From Verrucomicrobiota bacterium (GTDB lineage: Bacteria > Verrucomicrobiota > Verrucomicrobiia > Verrucomicrobiales > DEV007): a DNA stretch of 5,242 bases. The DNA lies in contig JAQCER010000318.1 of NCBI GenBank assembly GCA_027618625.1, positions 1 to 5,242 on the forward strand, read 5' to 3'. Of this stretch, positions 5,115-5,242 are shown piece after piece. The stretch's first letter is position 1. Each line of letters begins with the position of its first letter. The notes beneath the pieces were generated by a model that saw only the letters and a program-made list of their open reading frames with translations, made no database searches and was not told the DNA's origin. The translations under genes were made by a program, and so were the position numbers.

Positions 5115-5242
5115 TTTAAGCCCACCCGCTAACGCAGGCCAACGAGAAACCTCCGATCCCTAACACAAATAGCTAGGTAGTGCCTGGGAGAAAACGCGAT
5201 TTTCGGGAATTTTCGAACATTCGACGGGCTTCGGCGGCGGGA
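5115..5242. other. Right-edge region upstream of pgeF, no supported gene
   Basis: This 128-nt region has no confident gene. On the minus strand all three frames enter from the right edge and stop at about 5173, 5160 and 5131, so the 3' end of an upstream gene could be present but cannot be identified. On the plus strand a frame from a GTG at 5179 is open to the edge, giving a basic 21-residue stretch without an adequate ribosome-binding site. A GGAGG (5154-5150, minus strand) is the best Shine-Dalgarno-like sequence here, and it fits a very short TTG ORF (see findings). No clear -35/-10 pair for pgeF is seen. Confidence 0.4.
5199..5215. repeat. Direct repeat ATTTTCG x2 at 10-bp period
   Basis: ATTTTCG occurs at 5199-5205 and 5209-5215, separated by GGA. 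A partial third copy, ATTCG, starts at 5219. The 10-bp spacing places the copies on the same helix face, as in some tandem regulator sites, but the units are short. Confidence 0.4.

Noticed and set aside
5173..5241. C-terminal end of an upstream minus-strand gene (22 codons ending TAG at 5175-5173)
   Set aside because: The peptide looks plausible, but two other frames are equally open from the edge and no family signal can be read in so few residues.
5179..5242. Divergent plus-strand gene starting at GTG 5179
   Set aside because: Only 21 codons are visible and the AGG upstream is too close to the GTG to act as a ribosome-binding site.

Overview
All recognisable genes in this window lie on the minus strand, so the window reads from right to left. 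The gene content is ordinary bacterial chromosome. Family-level sequence variants (a PgeF with HSGRVGTE in place of HAGWRG, and a UbiA-type enzyme with a DxxHK second motif) are consistent in my judgement with the Verrucomicrobiota/PVC group. That placement is an inference from recall, not a database match. No rRNA, tRNA, CRISPR array, insertion sequence, phage gene or attachment site was seen.

Layout in transcription order: 5115-5242 is a non-coding or unresolved edge. It is followed by pgeF (peptidoglycan editing factor / laccase-domain protein, 4413-5114), an 81-nt gap containing a palindrome and an inverted repeat, and a TIGR00282/YmdB-family metallophosphoesterase (3420-4331). After 13 nt comes an unrecognised six-helix membrane protein (2843-3406). 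A 74-nt structured leader then precedes a UbiA-family prenyltransferase (1713-2768). A 113-nt gap with an inverted repeat and short ATAGC repeats separates this from an RND-type periplasmic adaptor (membrane fusion protein, 295-1599). The adaptor overlaps by 4 nt (ATGA) the start of an RND permease that runs off the left edge (1-298).

Functionally there are probably two or three transcription units. pgeF, the phosphoesterase and the small membrane protein look like one housekeeping group, with cell-wall editing fidelity next to a dinuclear-metal phosphodiesterase. The prenyltransferase may be read through from them or have its own promoter. The adaptor and permease are a classical translationally coupled tripartite efflux pair, and no outer-membrane channel gene or local regulator is visible in this window. 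I found no convincing undescribed system. The points most worth a second look are an Asn-to-Asp change at a metal-ligand position of the phosphoesterase, the strictly alternating glycine ladder in the unknown membrane protein, the EboC-like second motif of the prenyltransferase outside an ebo cluster, and a possible tiny leader ORF ending one base before pgeF.
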